Positions 49,801 through 60,793 of a DNA stretch of 64,000 nucleotides are shown here, piece by piece. The stretch comes from Pontivivens marinum. Lineage in GTDB: Bacteria; Pseudomonadota; Alphaproteobacteria; Rhodobacterales; Rhodobacteraceae. The first letter of the stretch is position 1. Every line of letters starts with the position of its first letter. The translations under genes were made by a program, and so were the position numbers. Below the pieces are notes generated by a model that made no database searches, had not been told where the DNA came from, and saw only the letters and a program-made list of their open reading frames with translations. The stretch is from positions 1-64,000 of the forward strand of contig NZ_OCTN01000005.1 in NCBI RefSeq assembly GCF_900231835.1, given 5' to 3'.

Positions 49801-51080
49801 TTCAGCATAACGGGGTGTTCGCGAATAACCTCGTCGAGGATATCCCAAACCTCGGGACGCTCCTTCTCAACCAGCTTTTTCGCCTGCTTAACAGTCGAGG
49901 AAAGACCCTTCGCGTCCAGACGCGAATAGATGAACGGCTTGAACAGCTCCAACGCCATCTTCTTGGGCAAACCACATTGATGCAGTTTCAGTTCAGGACC
50001 GGTCACAATCACCGAACGACCCGAGAAGTCGACCCGCTTACCCAAAAGGTTTTGACGGAAGCGACCCTGCTTACCCTTGAGCATATCAGACAGCGACTTC
50101 AGCGGGCGCTTGTTCGCACCGGTGATGACGCGGCCACGACGGCCGTTATCGAACAGCGCATCAACCGATTCCTGCAACATCCGCTTCTCGTTGCGGATGA
50201 TGATGTCAGGCGCACGCAGCTCGATCAGGCGCTTCAGACGGTTGTTCCGGTTGATAACCCGACGATACAGGTCGTTCAAATCCGAGGTCGCGAAACGACC
50301 ACCATCCAGCGGCACCAGTGGGCGCAGCTCTGGCGGGATCACGGGGATCACGGTCAGGATCATCCACTCGGGACGGTTGCCGGAATCGAGGAAGTTCTCG
50401 ACCAGCTTCAGACGCTTGATGATCTTCTTGGGCTTCAGCTCACCAGTTGCCTCGGCCAGATCGGCGCGCAGCTGCTCTGCCTCGGCGTCGAGGTCGAGAT
50501 CGGCCAGCATTTCGCGGATCGCCTCAGCACCAATGCCGCAGCGGAACGCATCAGCACCGTACAGATCCTCTGCGTCGAGGAACTCTTCCTCGGTCAGCAG
50601 CTGGCCCTTGGTTAATTCGGTCAGACCGGGCTCAATCACCACGTACTGTTCGAAATACAGGATACGCTCCAGATCGCGCAGCGTCATGTCCAGCATCAGG
50701 CCTATGCGGCTTGGCAGCGATTTCAGGAACCAGATGTGTGCAACAGGAGCGGCCAGCTCGATATGGCCCATCCGCTCACGACGTACCTTTTGCAGCGTGA
50801 CTTCTACGCCGCATTTCTCGCAGGTAACGCCGCGATATTTCATGCGCTTATATTTACCGCACAGGCATTCGTAATCCTTGATCGGACCAAAGATGCGCGC
50901 GCAGAACAGACCGTCCCGCTCAGGCTTGAACGTACGGTAGTTGATTGTCTCGGGCTTTTTTATCTCACCGAAGGACCAGCTCAAAATCCGCTCTGGCGAG
51001 GCCAGAGATATCTTGATCTCGTCGAAAGTCTTGAGCGGGGCAACCGGGCTAAACGGGTTGTTGATAAGCTCTTGGTTCAT
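46869..51080 (-). CDS. rpoC: DNA-directed RNA polymerase subunit beta'
   Basis: The largest catalytic subunit of RNA polymerase. The 1403-residue protein has the N-terminal zinc ribbon ([20 protein letters not shown]; four Cys), the active-site [12 protein letters not shown] with three Mg-binding Asp, the trigger loop region and a second Cys4 site ([13 protein letters not shown]). A C-terminal Ala/Glu tail is present. It follows rpoB after 80 bases. Confidence 0.99.
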   Translation of the reverse strand: MNQELINNPFSPVAPLKTFDEIKISLASPERILSWSFGEIKKPETINYRTFKPERDGLFCARIFGPIKDYECLCGKYKRMKYRGVTCEKCGVEVTLQKVRRERMGHIELAAPVAHIWFLKSLPSRIGLMLDMTLRDLERILYFEQYVVIEPGLTELTKGQLLTEEEFLDAEDLYGADAFRCGIGAEAIREMLADLDLDAEAEQLRADLAEATGELKPKKIIKRLKLVENFLDSGNRPEWMILTVIPVIPPELRPLVPLDGGRFATSDLNDLYRRVINRNNRLKRLIELRAPDIIIRNEKRMLQESVDALFDNGRRGRVITGANKRPLKSLSDMLKGKQGRFRQNLLGKRVDFSGRSVIVTGPELKLHQCGLPKKMALELFKPFIYSRLDAKGLSSTVKQAKKLVEKERPEVWDILDEVIREHPVMLNRAPTLHRLGIQAFEPVLIEGKAIQLHPLVCSAFNADFDGDQMAVHVPLSMEAQLEARVLMMSTNNVLSPANGKPIIVPSQDMILGLYYITLARDGQKGEGMTFGSMEEVDHALNAGVVHLHSKIKARIPQINEEGETVMTRFETTPGRLRLGALMPLNAKAPFDIVNRLLRKKEVAEVIDVVYRHCGQKESVIFCDQIMTLGFTEAFKAGISFGKDDMVIPDTKWTIVENVREQVKEFERQYMDGLITQGEKYNKVVDAWSQCSDVVADAMMAEISAVRRDDAGAEMEPNSVYMMSHSGARGSPAQMKQLGGMRGLMAKPSGEIIETPIVSNFKEGLTVAEYFNSTHGARKGLADTALKTANSGYLTRRLVDVAQDCIVKIDDCGTSNSITASAAIKDGDVVASLAERILGRVAAEDVLDPADDKRVICKEGELIDERMADLIEGSGVLTMKMRSPLTCEADDGICAQCYGRDLARGTRVNPGEAVGIIAAQSIGEPGTQLTMRTFHIGGIAQGGSQSYLEATQSGKVELRNKNVITNSSGDIIVLGRNMVIAIMDEHGAVRAEYKMAYGSTLLIAEGQEIARGDKLAEWDPYTLPIIAEKDGTAKFVDLTPGISVREDTDDATGISQRIVSDWRAAPKGNELKPAIILADPEGEPVRLDSGNPASYAMSVDAILSVEDGQEMKAGDVLARIPREGAKTKDITGGLPRVAELFEARRPKDHAIIAEQDGYVRFGKDYKNKRRISLEPADDTMEAVEYLVPKGKHIPVAEGDFVQKGEYIMDGNPAPHDILAILGIEALADYLINEVQDVYRLQGVKINDKHIEVIVRQMLQKWEVSDSGGTTLLKGEQVDKIEFDEANEKAISKGGAAAKGAPILLGITKASLQTRSFISAASFQETTRVLTEASTQGKRDKLIGLKENVIVGRLIPAGTGGATHDIKRVAQERDSKVIAQRQKEAQAALAAAEAEVAPSDDTAAE

Positions 51081-51130
51081 CTTGTGATCCTATCTGTCAT
51101 TGGCAAAACGCGACCCTCGGGCCGCTAGAC

Positions 51131-51150
51131 GGGGGCGGCGGTCCGCCCCC
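51131..51150 (-). promoter_or_regulatory. rpoB/rpoC intercistronic hairpin
   Basis: A perfect 8-bp stem GGGGGCGG / CCGCCCCC with a 4-base loop, between the rpoB stop and the rpoC start. No T tract follows, so it is unlikely to terminate. Confidence 0.5.
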
Positions 51151-51160
51151 GGCCTTGCGA

Positions 51161-54100
51161 TCACTCCGCTTCGGAATCCAGCAGCTCGATATTCAGACCG
51201 AGCGAACGGATTTCCTTGACGAGAACGTTGAACGATTCAGGCACACCTGCCTCGAAGTCATTCTCGCCCTTCACGATAGCCTCATAGACCTTTGTCCGGC
51301 CTGCGACGTCATCCGACTTCACCGTCAGCATTTCCTGCAAGGTGTAGGCGGCACCGTAAGCTTCCAGTGCCCAGACCTCCATCTCACCAAAGCGCTGACC
51401 ACCGAACTGCGCCTTACCACCCAGCGGCTGCTGAGTGACGAGCGAGTATGGACCCGTCGAACGCGCGTGGATTTTGTCATCCACAAGGTGGTGAAGTTTC
51501 AGCAGGTATTTAACACCCACCGTCACCTTACGGGCGAACTGCTCACCGGTACGACCGTCGAACACGACCGACTGGCCGCTTTCGTCCAGACCCGCACGAC
51601 GCAGCGCATCGTTTACGTCGGGCTCTTTCGCACCATCAAAGACTGGCGTCGCGATTGGAACACCACGGGTCACATTGCCGGCAGCCTCGAGGAATTCCTC
51701 GTCGGTCATGTCGGCAGTAGCCTCGTTATAGATGTCCTCACCATAAGCGATCTTCATTGCGTCCTTAACCGGCGTCATATCACCGGAACGGCGATACTCA
51801 TCCAGCGAGTTTGCAATGCTCTCACCCAGACCACGTGCGGCCCAGCCCATATGCGTTTCAAGGATCTGACCGACGTTCATCCGCGATGGAACGCCCAGCG
51901 GGTTCAGAACGAAATCAACCGGCGTACCATCGGCGAGGAATGGCATATCCTCCTCAGGCACCACGCGGGAAATAACACCCTTGTTGCCGTGACGGCCCGC
52001 CATTTTATCACCAGGCTGAAGCTTACGCTTCACCGCGATGAAGACCTTAACCATCTTCATCACGCCCGGGGGCAGATCGTCGCCGCGGCGAACCTTGTCG
52101 ATCTTATCTTCGATCCGGCGGTCCAGAGTACGTTTCTGCGCGTCGAACTGGCCTTGCAGCGCCTCGACTGCCTTCGCGTCCTCTTCTTCCTCAAGTGCAA
52201 GCTGCCACCACAGGCCCTTGCTCAACGTGCCATCCAGCATGTTGTCGTCAATGATCGAACCGGGCTTGATGCCCTTTGGACCCTTAACGGCAACCTTGCC
52301 AGTGATCATGTCGCGCAGACGGGAATAGATGTTGCGCTCCAGAATGGCGAGCTCATCGTCCTTATCGCGCTGTAGGCGCTCAACTTCTTCACGCTCGATT
52401 TGCAGCGCGCGCTCATCCTTCTCCACACCGTGGCGGTTGAATACGCGAACCTCGACAACCGTACCGTAGTCACCCGGTGGCAGACGCAGCGATGTGTCAC
52501 GCACATCGGATGCTTTCTCACCAAAGATCGCGCGGAGCAGTTTCTCCTCCGGCGTCATTGGGCTTTCACCCTTTGGCGTGATCTTACCAACCAGAATGTC
52601 GCCCGGTCCAACCTCAGCACCGATGTAAACGATACCGGCCTCGTCGAGGTTGCGCAGCGCTTCCTCACCGACGTTCGGGATATCGCGCGTCACTTCCTCA
52701 GGGCCGAGTTTCGTATCGCGTGCTGCGACCTCGAACTCCTCCAAGTGGATGGATGTGAACACGTCATCCTTAACGATCCGCTCGGAGATCAGGATGGAAT
52801 CCTCGTAGTTGTAGCCATTCCAAGGCATAAACGCGACCAGCACGTTCTTACCCAAGGCCAATTCACCCAGATCGGTGGAGGGGCCATCAGCCACAACCTC
52901 GCCCTGACGGACACGATCGCCCACCTTCACCAGCGGACGCTGGTTGATACAGGTGTTCTGGTTGGAACGCTGGAACTTGCGCAGACGGTAGATATCCACG
53001 CCGGCATCGCCGGGGTGCAGATCACCGGTTGCCCGCACAACGATCCGCATTGCATCGACCTGATCGACGACGCCTTCGCGTGCCGCAGTGATCGACGCGC
53101 CGGAATCGCGCGCAACAACTTCCTCGATACCCGTACCGACGAAAGGCGCCTCAGCCTTTACCAGCGGAACAGCCTGACGTTGCATGTTCGACCCCATCAA
53201 CGCGCGGTTAGCATCGTCGTTCTCAAGGAACGGGATCAGCGACGCGGCGACGGATACCAGCTGCTTTGGGCTAACGTCGATCAGGGTTACGTTCTCAGGT
53301 GGGTTCAGCTCGAACTCGCCCGCTTTACGTGTGGAAACCAGATCATCGGCCAGCATGTTGCCGCCATCAATGCGGGCATTTGCCTGCGCGATGGTGTAGC
53401 GGCTTTCCTCGGTCGCGGACATGTACTGAACTTCGTCCGTCACCTTACCATCAGTCACAACGCGGTATGGCGTCTCGATGAAGCCGTACTTGTTGACCCG
53501 TGCATAGGATGCCAGCGAGTTGATCAGACCAATGTTCGGTCCCTCGGGTGTCTCAATCGGGCACATACGGCCGTAATGCGTCGGGTGAACGTCGCGCACC
53601 TCAAAGCCGGCACGCTCACGTGTCAAACCGCCTGGTCCCAACGCGGACAGACGACGCTTGTGCGTGACTTCCGACAGTGGGTTGGTTTGGTCCATGAACT
53701 GCGACAGCTGCGAGGAGCCGAAGAATTCACGCACAGCCGCAGCAGCAGGTTTTGCGTTGATCAGGTCCTGCGGCATCACCGTGTCGATTTCGACAGAGGA
53801 CATCCGCTCCTTGATTGCACGCTCCATGCGCAGCAGGCCAACGCGATACTGGTTTTCCATCAGCTCGCCAACGGAACGTACACGGCGGTTACCAAGGTGA
53901 TCGATATCGTCGATATCGCCCTTACCGTCGCGCAGCTCAACCAGCGCCTTAACCACAGCGATGATATCGTCGCGGCGCAGGGTGCGCATGGTATCAGGCG
54001 CATCCAGGTTCAGGCGCATGTTCATCTTCACGCGGCCAACTGCGGACAGGTCGTAACGCTCGGAATCGAAGAACATCGCGTCAAACATTGTGGACGCCGC

Positions 54101-55267
54101 TTCAACGGTGGGCGGCTCGCCCGGACGCATAACGCGGTAGATATCCAGCAGCGCCGTATCACGGTTCAGGTTCTTATCTGCAACCATGGTGTTGCGGATA
54201 TAGGGGCCAACATTGACGTGATCGATGTCCAGAGTTGGAATCTCGTCGTGACCGGCCTCAGCCAGTTCAGACAGGATTTCCTCGGTGATCTCGGTGCCCG
54301 CTTCGGCATAGATATAGCCGGTCGCCGCGTTCACGATGTCACGCGCAACGGAGCGGCCGAAGATGGCATCGTAAGGCACGAGGATTTCCTCGACCTCACC
54401 GCTATCCTTCAGTTGCTTCACAGTGCGTGGAGTCACCTTTTTGCCAGCCTCGGCGATCACCTCGCCATTAGCAGCATTGATGATGTCATGCGTCGGCTTT
54501 GTACCGCGAATCCGGTCGGGGAAGAACGGGGTTGCCCAACCCTGATTCTTCACGTTCCGGTAAGTGACGGTATCGTAATACGCTTCCATAATGCCGTCTT
54601 GGTCGAGGCCAAGCGCATAGAGCAGCGTTGTTACTGGCAGCTTCCGGCGACGATCGATACGCGCGAAAACGATGTCTTTCGCGTCGAATTCGAAATCAAG
54701 CCACGAGCCGCGATATGGGATGATCCGCGATGCAAAGAGCAACTTGCCCGAGGCATGCGTCTTGCCGCGATCATGGTCAAAGAACACGCCCGGCGAACGG
54801 TGCATCTGGGAAACGATGACCCGCTCCGTGCCGTTCACAACGAACGTACCGTTTTCGGTCATCAGTGGCAGGTCGCCCATATAGACGTCTTGCTCTTTGA
54901 TGTCCTTAACCGAACGCGCGCCGGTATCCTCATCAACTTCAAACACGATCAGACGCAACGTCACCTTCAGCGGTGCCGCATATGTCATGTCGCGCTGCTG
55001 ACATTCTTCAACATCGTATTTTGGCGCTTCGAGCTCGTATTTCACGAATTCCAGAATCGAGGTCTCGTTAAAGTCCTTGATCGGGAAGACCGACTGGAAA
55101 ACACCCATGAGGCCCTCTCCATCAGTCGGCTCTGGGCCATCGCCCGAATCGAGAAACAGGTCGTAGGACGACTTCTGTACTTCGATAAGATTCGGCATTT
55201 TCGCGACTTCGCGAATTTTTCCAAAGAAACGGCGGATCCGTTTGTGACCGGAAAACGTCTGTACCAT
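51161..55267 (-). CDS. rpoB: DNA-directed RNA polymerase subunit beta
   Basis: The second catalytic subunit of RNA polymerase and the rifampicin target. The 1368-residue protein starts [18 protein letters not shown], contains the rifampicin-region [20 protein letters not shown], the [10 protein letters not shown] block and the C-terminal clamp helix region [20 protein letters not shown]. It is separated from rplL by 244 bases that hold a strong attenuator-like hairpin. Confidence 0.99.
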   Translation of the reverse strand: MVQTFSGHKRIRRFFGKIREVAKMPNLIEVQKSSYDLFLDSGDGPEPTDGEGLMGVFQSVFPIKDFNETSILEFVKYELEAPKYDVEECQQRDMTYAAPLKVTLRLIVFEVDEDTGARSVKDIKEQDVYMGDLPLMTENGTFVVNGTERVIVSQMHRSPGVFFDHDRGKTHASGKLLFASRIIPYRGSWLDFEFDAKDIVFARIDRRRKLPVTTLLYALGLDQDGIMEAYYDTVTYRNVKNQGWATPFFPDRIRGTKPTHDIINAANGEVIAEAGKKVTPRTVKQLKDSGEVEEILVPYDAIFGRSVARDIVNAATGYIYAEAGTEITEEILSELAEAGHDEIPTLDIDHVNVGPYIRNTMVADKNLNRDTALLDIYRVMRPGEPPTVEAASTMFDAMFFDSERYDLSAVGRVKMNMRLNLDAPDTMRTLRRDDIIAVVKALVELRDGKGDIDDIDHLGNRRVRSVGELMENQYRVGLLRMERAIKERMSSVEIDTVMPQDLINAKPAAAAVREFFGSSQLSQFMDQTNPLSEVTHKRRLSALGPGGLTRERAGFEVRDVHPTHYGRMCPIETPEGPNIGLINSLASYARVNKYGFIETPYRVVTDGKVTDEVQYMSATEESRYTIAQANARIDGGNMLADDLVSTRKAGEFELNPPENVTLIDVSPKQLVSVAASLIPFLENDDANRALMGSNMQRQAVPLVKAEAPFVGTGIEEVVARDSGASITAAREGVVDQVDAMRIVVRATGDLHPGDAGVDIYRLRKFQRSNQNTCINQRPLVKVGDRVRQGEVVADGPSTDLGELALGKNVLVAFMPWNGYNYEDSILISERIVKDDVFTSIHLEEFEVAARDTKLGPEEVTRDIPNVGEEALRNLDEAGIVYIGAEVGPGDILVGKITPKGESPMTPEEKLLRAIFGEKASDVRDTSLRLPPGDYGTVVEVRVFNRHGVEKDERALQIEREEVERLQRDKDDELAILERNIYSRLRDMITGKVAVKGPKGIKPGSIIDDNMLDGTLSKGLWWQLALEEEEDAKAVEALQGQFDAQKRTLDRRIEDKIDKVRRGDDLPPGVMKMVKVFIAVKRKLQPGDKMAGRHGNKGVISRVVPEEDMPFLADGTPVDFVLNPLGVPSRMNVGQILETHMGWAARGLGESIANSLDEYRRSGDMTPVKDAMKIAYGEDIYNEATADMTDEEFLEAAGNVTRGVPIATPVFDGAKEPDVNDALRRAGLDESGQSVVFDGRTGEQFARKVTVGVKYLLKLHHLVDDKIHARSTGPYSLVTQQPLGGKAQFGGQRFGEMEVWALEAYGAAYTLQEMLTVKSDDVAGRTKVYEAIVKGENDFEAGVPESFNVLVKEIRSLGLNIELLDSEAE

Positions 55268-55440
55268 GCGTGAGGTATCCTCGTGCTGTTCCCGCGCGAT
55301 GACCGTTGGGCGACGGCATCGGCGAAAGCCCGTATCAGGGGTTCATCCCATTCTGTCAGTGCGTTCCCACACGCACTGCACCCGGATGAAGCGCACCTTC
55401 TGCTATGCCCGAAAACGGACACAAGAGAAGAAGCGGTTAA

Positions 55441-55469
55441 GGCTGGACACGCTATATGCGCGTCCAGCC
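55441..55469 (-). promoter_or_regulatory. rplL/rpoB attenuator-like hairpin
   Basis: A 12-bp stem (55441-55452 with 55458-55469, one G.U pair on the minus-strand RNA) with a TATAT/ATATA loop lies about 45 bases past the rplL stop. E. coli has a partial terminator and an RNase III site at this place; a similar role is inferred. No T tract follows. Confidence 0.55.
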
Positions 55470-55511
55470 TCAGATTTACAACCCTTGAAGATCAAAGGTT
55501 TCTCAAGAAAA

Positions 55512-55886
55512 TTACTTGAGTTCGACTTCTGCGCCAGCTGCTTCCAGCTTGCCCTTGATCTCTTCAGCTTCGTCCTTGGACACTGCTTCTTTAACAGCTT
55601 TGCCGCCAGCTTCGACGAGGTCCTTAGCTTCTTTCAGGCCCAGGCCTGTGATCGCGCGGACTTCTTTGATCACGTTGATCTTCTTGTCGCCAGCGGACTT
55701 GAGGATCACGTCGAACTCTGTCTGCTCTTCAGCAGCAGCGCCGCCATCAGCAGGGCCAGCCATCATGACTGCGCCACCGGCTGCAGGCTCGATGCCGTAC
55801 TCGTCCTTGAGGATGTTCTTCAGTTCAGCAGCTTCGAGAAGGGTCAGGCCCACGATCTCTTCTGCGAGTTTCTTGAGGTCAGCCAT
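55512..55886 (-). CDS. rplL: 50S ribosomal protein L7/L12
   Basis: Forms the flexible stalk that recruits translational GTPases. The 124-residue acidic protein has the N-terminal dimerisation helices ([20 protein letters not shown]), an Ala/Gly hinge ([14 protein letters not shown]) and the globular end with [25 protein letters not shown] (shortened). It follows rplJ by 81 bases and is usually made in excess. Confidence 0.98.
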   Translation of the reverse strand: MADLKKLAEEIVGLTLLEAAELKNILKDEYGIEPAAGGAVMMAGPADGGAAAEEQTEFDVILKSAGDKKINVIKEVRAITGLGLKEAKDLVEAGGKAVKEAVSKDEAEEIKGKLEAAGAEVELK

Positions 55887-55967
55887 TTGTCTGTTCCTAT
55901 GCTTTCAGTTCTGTTGAGTCCGGTGTCAGTGCTTTCGCTCCAAACCGTCCTCTCGTATGCCTTTGAC

Positions 55968-56483
55968 TTAAGCCGCTTCGCGCTCTTCCAACGTCGACAG
56001 GATCGACGCAATGTTGGAAGCAGGTGCGCCGATAGCGCCCGCGATGTTCGAGGCAGGTGCACCCAGACACGCCGCGATGGAAGCGATAAGCTCCTCGCGC
56101 GACGGCATAGCTGCAACAGCTTTCACACCGGCCGGATCAAGCACGCTATCGCCCATTGCGCCGCCGATGACCTGAAGTTTGTCATTCGACTTTGCGAACT
56201 CGTTAACCGCTTTGGCAGCTGCCACAGGGTCTTCGGAGTAGGCGATTACGGTCATGCCGGTCAGAAGGTCGCCCATGCTTTCAGCAGGGGTCCCTTCCAG
56301 GGCGATCTTGGCGAGCCTGTTCTTGGCGACACGCACTGCACCACCGGCCTCACGGACGGAAGTACGGAACGCAGTCATTTCGGCAACCGAGAGGCCGACG
56401 TAGTGCGATACTACAACGACGCCAGAGTCCGAGAAAATCTGGTTGAGCTCAGCTACAACCGATTCTTTTTGGGCTCTATCCAC
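55968..56483 (-). CDS. rplJ: 50S ribosomal protein L10
   Basis: L10 is the base of the L7/L12 stalk and, with it, represses its own operon. The frame is open up to 56537, but the family start [17 protein letters not shown] points to a GTG initiator at 56483, with GGAG seven bases ahead. That gives 171 residues. The tail has the repeated [19 protein letters not shown] segment that anchors L7/L12. Confidence 0.9.
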   Translation of the reverse strand: MDRAQKESVVAELNQIFSDSGVVVVSHYVGLSVAEMTAFRTSVREAGGAVRVAKNRLAKIALEGTPAESMGDLLTGMTVIAYSEDPVAAAKAVNEFAKSNDKLQVIGGAMGDSVLDPAGVKAVAAMPSREELIASIAACLGAPASNIAGAIGAPASNIASILSTLEEREAA

Positions 56484-56649
56484 AGTGTTGCTCCAATATT
56501 TGGCGAGGAAACCCCGCCGGCTCATATTGATGGGCACGAATGCCCATCCCTTGGGTTCCCGTCCGGGGTCCCGCCAAGATCTGCCCGAAAGCAGAACCTT
56601 AACATGTCCCCCGTCTATGGCAGGAATTACGACCCTTTCGGATCACCCA

Positions 56650-56710
56650 CCGTCTCGGACGGATGAGGCAGGCGAACCTGCCCCGGAACATCCCCGCCGC
56701 GTGGCGGGGA
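56650..56710 (-). promoter_or_regulatory. structured rplA/rplJ intergenic leader
   Basis: Three hairpins in a row on the minus strand: TCCCCGCC/GGCGGGGA (56710-56703 with 56698-56691), GGCAGG-UUCG-CCUGCC (56682-56667) and CCGTC/GACGG (56662-56650). This 240-base gap is where the L10-leader regulates rplJL in many bacteria; I could not map the exact L10-binding fold. Confidence 0.5.
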
Positions 56711-56722
56711 ATCTCTTGCCGT

Positions 56723-57421
56723 TTACTCGGCCAATGCGCCTGCTACGTCAACCTTAACGCCAGGGCCCATTGTCGATGTCAGCGCGATGGACTTAACGTA
56801 AGTGCCCTTCGCGCCTGTCGGCTTCGCCTTGTTCACGGCATTTACGAATGCCTTAACGTTCTCAACCAGAGCAGCCTCATCAAAGGATGCTTTGCCGATA
56901 CCCGCGTGAACAACACCAGCTTTTTCAGCTTTGAATTGAACTTCGCCACCCTTTGCTGCTTCAACGGCCGCTTTCACGTCCATCGTTACAGTGCCGACCC
57001 GTGGGTTTGGCATCAGGTTGCGCGGGCCGAGGATCTTACCCAGACGACCAACGATTGGCATCATGTCAGGGGTCGCGATGCAACGATCGAAGTTGATGTT
57101 GCCGGCCTGAACCTGCTCCATCAAATCTTCTGCACCAACGATATCCGCGCCAGCTTCAGTTGCTTCGTCAGCCTTTGGACCGCGTGCAAATACAGCTACG
57201 CGAACTGTCTTGCCGGTGCCGTTTGGCAGGCTAACAACGCCACGAACCATCTGGTCCGCGTGGCGAGGATCAACGCCGAGGTTCATGGAGATTTCCACGG
57301 TCTCGTCGAATTTCGCCTTAGCGTTGGATTTGATCAGGCTAACAGCGTCCGTGATGGAGATGTTGTGCTTGCCTTCGAATGCGGCTTTCGCAGCCGTCAT
57401 GCGCTTACCGAGCTTAGCCAT
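56723..57421 (-). CDS. rplA: 50S ribosomal protein L1
   Basis: L1 forms the mobile L1 stalk that handles E-site tRNA and represses the rplKA operon in E. coli. The 232 residues include [32 protein letters not shown] and [20 protein letters not shown]. Its ATG overlaps the rplK stop by one base. Confidence 0.98.
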   Translation of the reverse strand: MAKLGKRMTAAKAAFEGKHNISITDAVSLIKSNAKAKFDETVEISMNLGVDPRHADQMVRGVVSLPNGTGKTVRVAVFARGPKADEATEAGADIVGAEDLMEQVQAGNINFDRCIATPDMMPIVGRLGKILGPRNLMPNPRVGTVTMDVKAAVEAAKGGEVQFKAEKAGVVHAGIGKASFDEAALVENVKAFVNAVNKAKPTGAKGTYVKSIALTSTMGPGVKVDVAGALAE

Positions 57422-57846
57422 TACTTCACCTCGATGCCCATCGACCGGGCGGAGCCCAGGATGATTTTCATGGCGCCTTCGATGTCGTTGGCGTTCAGAT
57501 CGACCATTTTCGCTTCTGCGATCTCACGAACCTGCTTAGCGGTCACAGTACCAGCCACTTCACGCGAAGGGGTTTTGGCGCCGGACTTCAGCTTTGCAGC
57601 TTTCTTGAGGTAGTAAGAAGCAGGAGGCGTTTTGATCTGCATTGTGAACGACTTGTCCACATAATACGTGATCACGGTTGGGCAAGGTGCGCCAACTTCC
57701 ATTTCCTGCGTCTTGGCGTTGAACGCCTTACAGAATTCCATGATGTTAATGCCGCGCTGACCCAGTGCTGGGCCGACGGGTGGGGATGGGTTTGCCTTAC
57801 CGGCAGGCACCTGAAGCTTCAGCTGCCCTGCTACCTTCTTGGCCAT
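57421..57846 (-). CDS. rplK: 50S ribosomal protein L11
   Basis: L11 is part of the GTPase-associated centre and needed for RelA activation; target of thiostrepton. The 141-residue protein shows [23 protein letters not shown] (part) and [20 protein letters not shown]. Starts 127 bases after nusG. Confidence 0.98.
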   Translation of the reverse strand: MAKKVAGQLKLQVPAGKANPSPPVGPALGQRGINIMEFCKAFNAKTQEMEVGAPCPTVITYYVDKSFTMQIKTPPASYYLKKAAKLKSGAKTPSREVAGTVTAKQVREIAEAKMVDLNANDIEGAMKIILGSARSMGIEVK

Positions 57847-57973
57847 GATGGCCTCCTCTTCTCACACCCTCAGGTCGCGACCCTTGGGTAGTTTGTGATG
57901 TGGTCTGGTCCGGTGCGCGCGCGCCCCTCGCCTCCCACGATTTGACCCCTGCCCTAGATTTAGGCAGGACCGT

Positions 57974-58507
57974 TCACTCGCCCTTGCGGACTTGTGTGAA
58001 TTCCAGTTCGACCGGCGTTGCGCGGCCAAAGATCGAGACAGTCACCTTCAGGCGCTGGTTCTCATCGTCAACTTCCTCAACCATACCGGCGAAGCTCTCG
58101 AACGGACCGTCGGTAACAGTAACCTGCTCGCCCACGTCGAAAGTGATAAGAGTGCGCGGCTTCTCCACGCCCTCCTGAACCTGATTGGTGATCCGGTCCA
58201 CCTCTGCCTGACGCAGTGGCGACGGCTTGCCCATCGGGCCCAGAAAACCAGTGACCCGGTTCGTATCGTTGATCAGGTGATAAGCGCGATCCGTCATCTC
58301 CATGTTGACCAGAATATATCCGGGCATGAAGCGCTTCTCGGTCTCAACCTTTTTACCGCGGCGGACCTCAACAACCTGTTCGGTCGGGACCAGCACCTCA
58401 GTGATATCGTCTTGCAGGCCTTTTTGCTCGACCTGCTCCATGATCGACTCGGCGACTTTCTTCTCGAAGTTCGAGAGAACGTGAACAGAGTACCACCGTT
58501 TCGCCAT
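57974..58507 (-). CDS. nusG: transcription termination/antitermination protein NusG
   Basis: NusG bridges RNA polymerase with Rho or with the ribosome. The 177-residue protein has the NGN domain ([28 protein letters not shown]) and the C-terminal KOW domain ([17 protein letters not shown]). Follows secE by 140 bases, a gap with an 7-bp GC hairpin at 58575-58600. A short hairpin lies just after its stop. Confidence 0.98.
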   Translation of the reverse strand: MAKRWYSVHVLSNFEKKVAESIMEQVEQKGLQDDITEVLVPTEQVVEVRRGKKVETEKRFMPGYILVNMEMTDRAYHLINDTNRVTGFLGPMGKPSPLRQAEVDRITNQVQEGVEKPRTLITFDVGEQVTVTDGPFESFAGMVEEVDDENQRLKVTVSIFGRATPVELEFTQVRKGE

Positions 58508-58647
58508 ATCGAGTTTTTACCTTGCTTGTGAGCCATTACTGACCCGTAATTTCAATACCCCCAAAACAAAATCGGGCGCGCCGTTCGAATCTAGCGCGCC
58601 GTACTGTCTTGAGGTTTGGATGCGTCTACCGCCAAGAGACCCTGAGA

Positions 58648-58845
58648 TCAAGCACCGAACTGTAGAATCTGCTCCAATCCGAAGGAGATCAGCCGATCAA
58701 TGAAGAAGAAGAACAGTGCAGCGATCGTCGCCATGATGAAAACCATCACCGTGGTCAGCATCACCTCACGCCGTGTGGGCCATGCGACCTTGACCGCCTC
58801 AGCGCGAACTTCCTGCACGAACTCTGCGGGATTGCTTTTAGCCAT
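58648..58845 (-). CDS. secE: preprotein translocase subunit SecE
   Basis: The small essential Sec subunit. The 65-residue protein has an amphipathic N-terminus (ExxKVxWPTRREV, here EAVKVAWPTRREVMLTT) and a single C-terminal membrane span (MVFIMATIAALFFFFIDRLI), the short single-span form usual outside the gamma group. Lies 31 bases after tRNA-Trp. Confidence 0.97.
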   Translation of the reverse strand: MAKSNPAEFVQEVRAEAVKVAWPTRREVMLTTVMVFIMATIAALFFFFIDRLISFGLEQILQFGA

Positions 58846-58876
58846 AAGTCGTCTCCTCAGCGTGCTTGTGTCGGCC

Positions 58877-58952
58877 TGGCAGGGGCAGGGGGACTCGAAC
58901 CCACGGCCCTCGGTTTTGGAGACCGATGCTCTACCAACTGAGCTATACCCCT
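58877..58952 (-). tRNA. tRNA-Trp (CCA anticodon)
   Basis: The minus strand reads AGGGGTA at 58952 as the 5' acceptor arm, D-arm with AGCTCAGTTGGTAGAGC, anticodon loop CTCCAAA (anticodon CCA), T-loop GGTTCGAGTCC, and 3' TGCCCCT with discriminator G and an encoded CCA (58879-58877). It lies upstream of secE, as in many bacteria. Confidence 0.97.
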
Positions 58953-59127
58953 ATGAGGCCACGGCCGACGAGCAGTCAGTTACGTGCTTTGCGCCCCGGA
59001 CGCAAGGGGGCCGTGGCCACCTAATTACCGATACAATCTAAAATCTACACTCTGAGATGTTTTCCACTTGTGGTTGTGCGCACAAATGTGGCTCAATTAT
59101 GGCACTCAGAACGCTAGGAGCATCGTC

Positions 59128-59505
59128 ATGACCGCACTAACCACACGCTTGCGTCCCCTCTTTGGCGCTGCATTGCTGGGCATTGCGTCTGCGCCTCTCA
59201 TGCTAGCGCTGGCCGATAACGGGCAGACCCATCGCGGACCACAGCGCGCAGCACATGTGGAGCTTCAGAACTTCCAGTTCAGCCGTGTTCGTGCAGCCAT
59301 GGCATTGACCAAACGTGCGAACAATCCCGGTGCGATTCCCGTCAACATCCACACCGCCGATCCACAGGCGCCCGGTTATGTCTGGCGGGTGACATCTGAT
59401 GTTCAGTCCGCACCTAGTGCGCTAGAACAGTATGATTCAGATCCAGTTAGGGTAGCAGTATATGCTCCCGTACAGCCGAATGGGGCAATTGCCCTAACCC
59501 AATAG
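59128..59505 (+). CDS. hypothetical exported protein
   Basis: A 125-residue protein with a signal-peptide-like start (hydrophobic residues 12-28, possible cleavage after ALA at 29), then a polar mature part with Gln- and Asn-rich short segments (VELQNFQFSRVRAAMALTKR; shortened). AGGAG lies eight bases before the ATG at 59128; a longer frame to 59068 lacks support. I do not recognise it. It is on the plus strand inside an otherwise minus-strand housekeeping region, and a second small ORF follows. Confidence 0.5.
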   Translation: MTALTTRLRPLFGAALLGIASAPLMLALADNGQTHRGPQRAAHVELQNFQFSRVRAAMALTKRANNPGAIPVNIHTADPQAPGYVWRVTSDVQSAPSALEQYDSDPVRVAVYAPVQPNGAIALTQ

Positions 59506-59559
59506 CCATTCCGAATTCAGCGTGTTTGCGCTATACTGCGTGATAGTAAGGGGGCTATT

Positions 59560-59736
59560 ATGATAGATAATCACGCCAATATTAGATCAACACTCACAAC
59601 ACTTATCGCCTTAACTGCGGTCGTTCCATTGTTGGTAGACATCAATAGTAACAGCAAAGCAGATATCGCGCAAAACCAGCACACGGTGACACAACCGTTC
59701 ACCCTGACTCCACCTCTCATTAACGTCACCCGCTAG
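59560..59736 (+). CDS. small hypothetical membrane or exported protein
   Basis: An ORF of 58 residues, just under the usual size cutoffs: MIDNHANIRSTLTTLIALTAVVPLLV with a hydrophobic stretch at residues 12-26, then a polar, Thr/Pro-rich tail ending PPLINVTR. AAGGGGG lies six bases before the ATG. It follows the 125-residue gene by 54 bases on the same strand, so the two may be co-transcribed. Function unknown. Confidence 0.45.
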   Translation: MIDNHANIRSTLTTLIALTAVVPLLVDINSNSKADIAQNQHTVTQPFTLTPPLINVTR

Positions 59737-59743
59737 GTAGTCG

Positions 59744-60715
59744 CTACATCCATTTACGATATCGTAGGGCCCAGATGATTGCGACCGCCATGCCGACCAG
59801 TGACACGCACAGCACGGCAAAGGCCCACGGCGTGTTCACGCCTGGCAGGCCGCCAACATTCACGCCCAGCAGGCCGGTGATAAAACCCAGCGGCAGGAAA
59901 ACCGCCGACAGAATCGCCAACGCATAGAGGTTTCGGTTCAGTCGGTCCGACAGCACGTTTGCCAATTCATCTCGAATCACCTGAGCCCGCTCACGCAGCA
60001 TGTCCAAATCCTCGACATGCCGCATGACCCTGTCCGCCGTTTCCTGCAACATGCGACGATCCTCTGCCATCAACCAAGGCGCATCCATATCGCGCAGAGC
60101 ACGCATGGCATCACGTTGTGGCGCGATGTAGCGGCGCAGAATAATGATTCGACGGCGAGTCTCCGCAATCTCACGGCGTAAATCCGGCCCGGGGGCATCC
60201 AGAATCGCTTGTTCCTGCGCGGCAACGGCATCCTCCAACTCATCCAGAACCGGCTCCATGCGCTCGGTCAGCAAACGTGCCAGCGTGGCAAGAAAAGCTC
60301 CGGGCGCGTCCGGTCCCCGCCCTGCCCGCACTAAATCCTGCAAATCCGCAACGGCTCGCAAGTCCCGTTTGCGCAGGCTAACCACGCGCCGCGGATCGAC
60401 CCATAGGCGTAGCGAGATCATATCCTCGGGCACCGCGCCCTCGTTCAGGTTCACCCCGCGCAATAGCAATAACGCGCCATCGTCACTAACCGCGCAGCGC
60501 GGGCGAGTATCCTCGGCGGTTAATGCCGTGTGCAGCACCGGATCCACATGGCTAAGATGGCGCGAGAGGAACGCTACCGTACGATCATCATCCGCATCCA
60601 GATGGGCCCACAGCAACGTTTCGGCATCCAGCAGGGGGTCAACCTCATCCCGCGCACAACTGCGTCCGCGATCAGGTCCGTTCAGAATCAATGAGCTGAG
60701 TACAAAATCCGTCAT
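59744..60715 (-). CDS. CorA/ZntB-like divalent cation transporter
   Basis: A 323-residue inner-membrane protein of the CorA superfamily. It has a long acidic/soluble N-terminal part with heptad-like helices (RRIIILRRYIAPQRDAMRAL) and two membrane spans at the C-terminus; the loop reads GVNVGGLPG rather than the CorA GMN, as in ZntB zinc transporters. ATG at 60715, with GGAGCGC ahead, is preferred; an ATG at 60724 is possible. It overlaps nothing but sits between tuf2 and the two small plus-strand ORFs. Confidence 0.78.
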   Translation of the reverse strand: MTDFVLSSLILNGPDRGRSCARDEVDPLLDAETLLWAHLDADDDRTVAFLSRHLSHVDPVLHTALTAEDTRPRCAVSDDGALLLLRGVNLNEGAVPEDMISLRLWVDPRRVVSLRKRDLRAVADLQDLVRAGRGPDAPGAFLATLARLLTERMEPVLDELEDAVAAQEQAILDAPGPDLRREIAETRRRIIILRRYIAPQRDAMRALRDMDAPWLMAEDRRMLQETADRVMRHVEDLDMLRERAQVIRDELANVLSDRLNRNLYALAILSAVFLPLGFITGLLGVNVGGLPGVNTPWAFAVLCVSLVGMAVAIIWALRYRKWM

Positions 60716-60742
60716 GCGCTCCATCCTGCCATCAAACGCAAA

Positions 60743-60770
60743 GCGCCGCCGCAATTGCTTGCGACGGCGC
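60743..60770 (-). terminator. intrinsic terminator of tuf2
   Basis: A 12-bp stem (60770-60759 with 60754-60743, one G.U pair) capped by a GCAA tetraloop, followed on the minus strand by TTTGCGTTTG. T tract is short. Confidence 0.7.
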
Positions 60771-60793
60771 CCTGAATATTCAGTACGAGAGTA

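Noticed and set aside
46662-50615. Two long plus-strand frames of about 600 codons
   Set aside because: Antisense shadows of rpoC and the DUF2059-type gene.
52400-55273. 957-codon open frame on the plus strand
   Set aside because: Lies fully opposite rpoB; its composition is that of an antisense shadow of a GC-rich gene and it has no ribosome-binding site or family motif.
58575-58600. Possible terminator between secE and nusG
   Set aside because: A GGCGCGC/GCGCGCC stem is followed by CGATTTTG, only a weak T tract; secE and nusG are expected to be co-transcribed.
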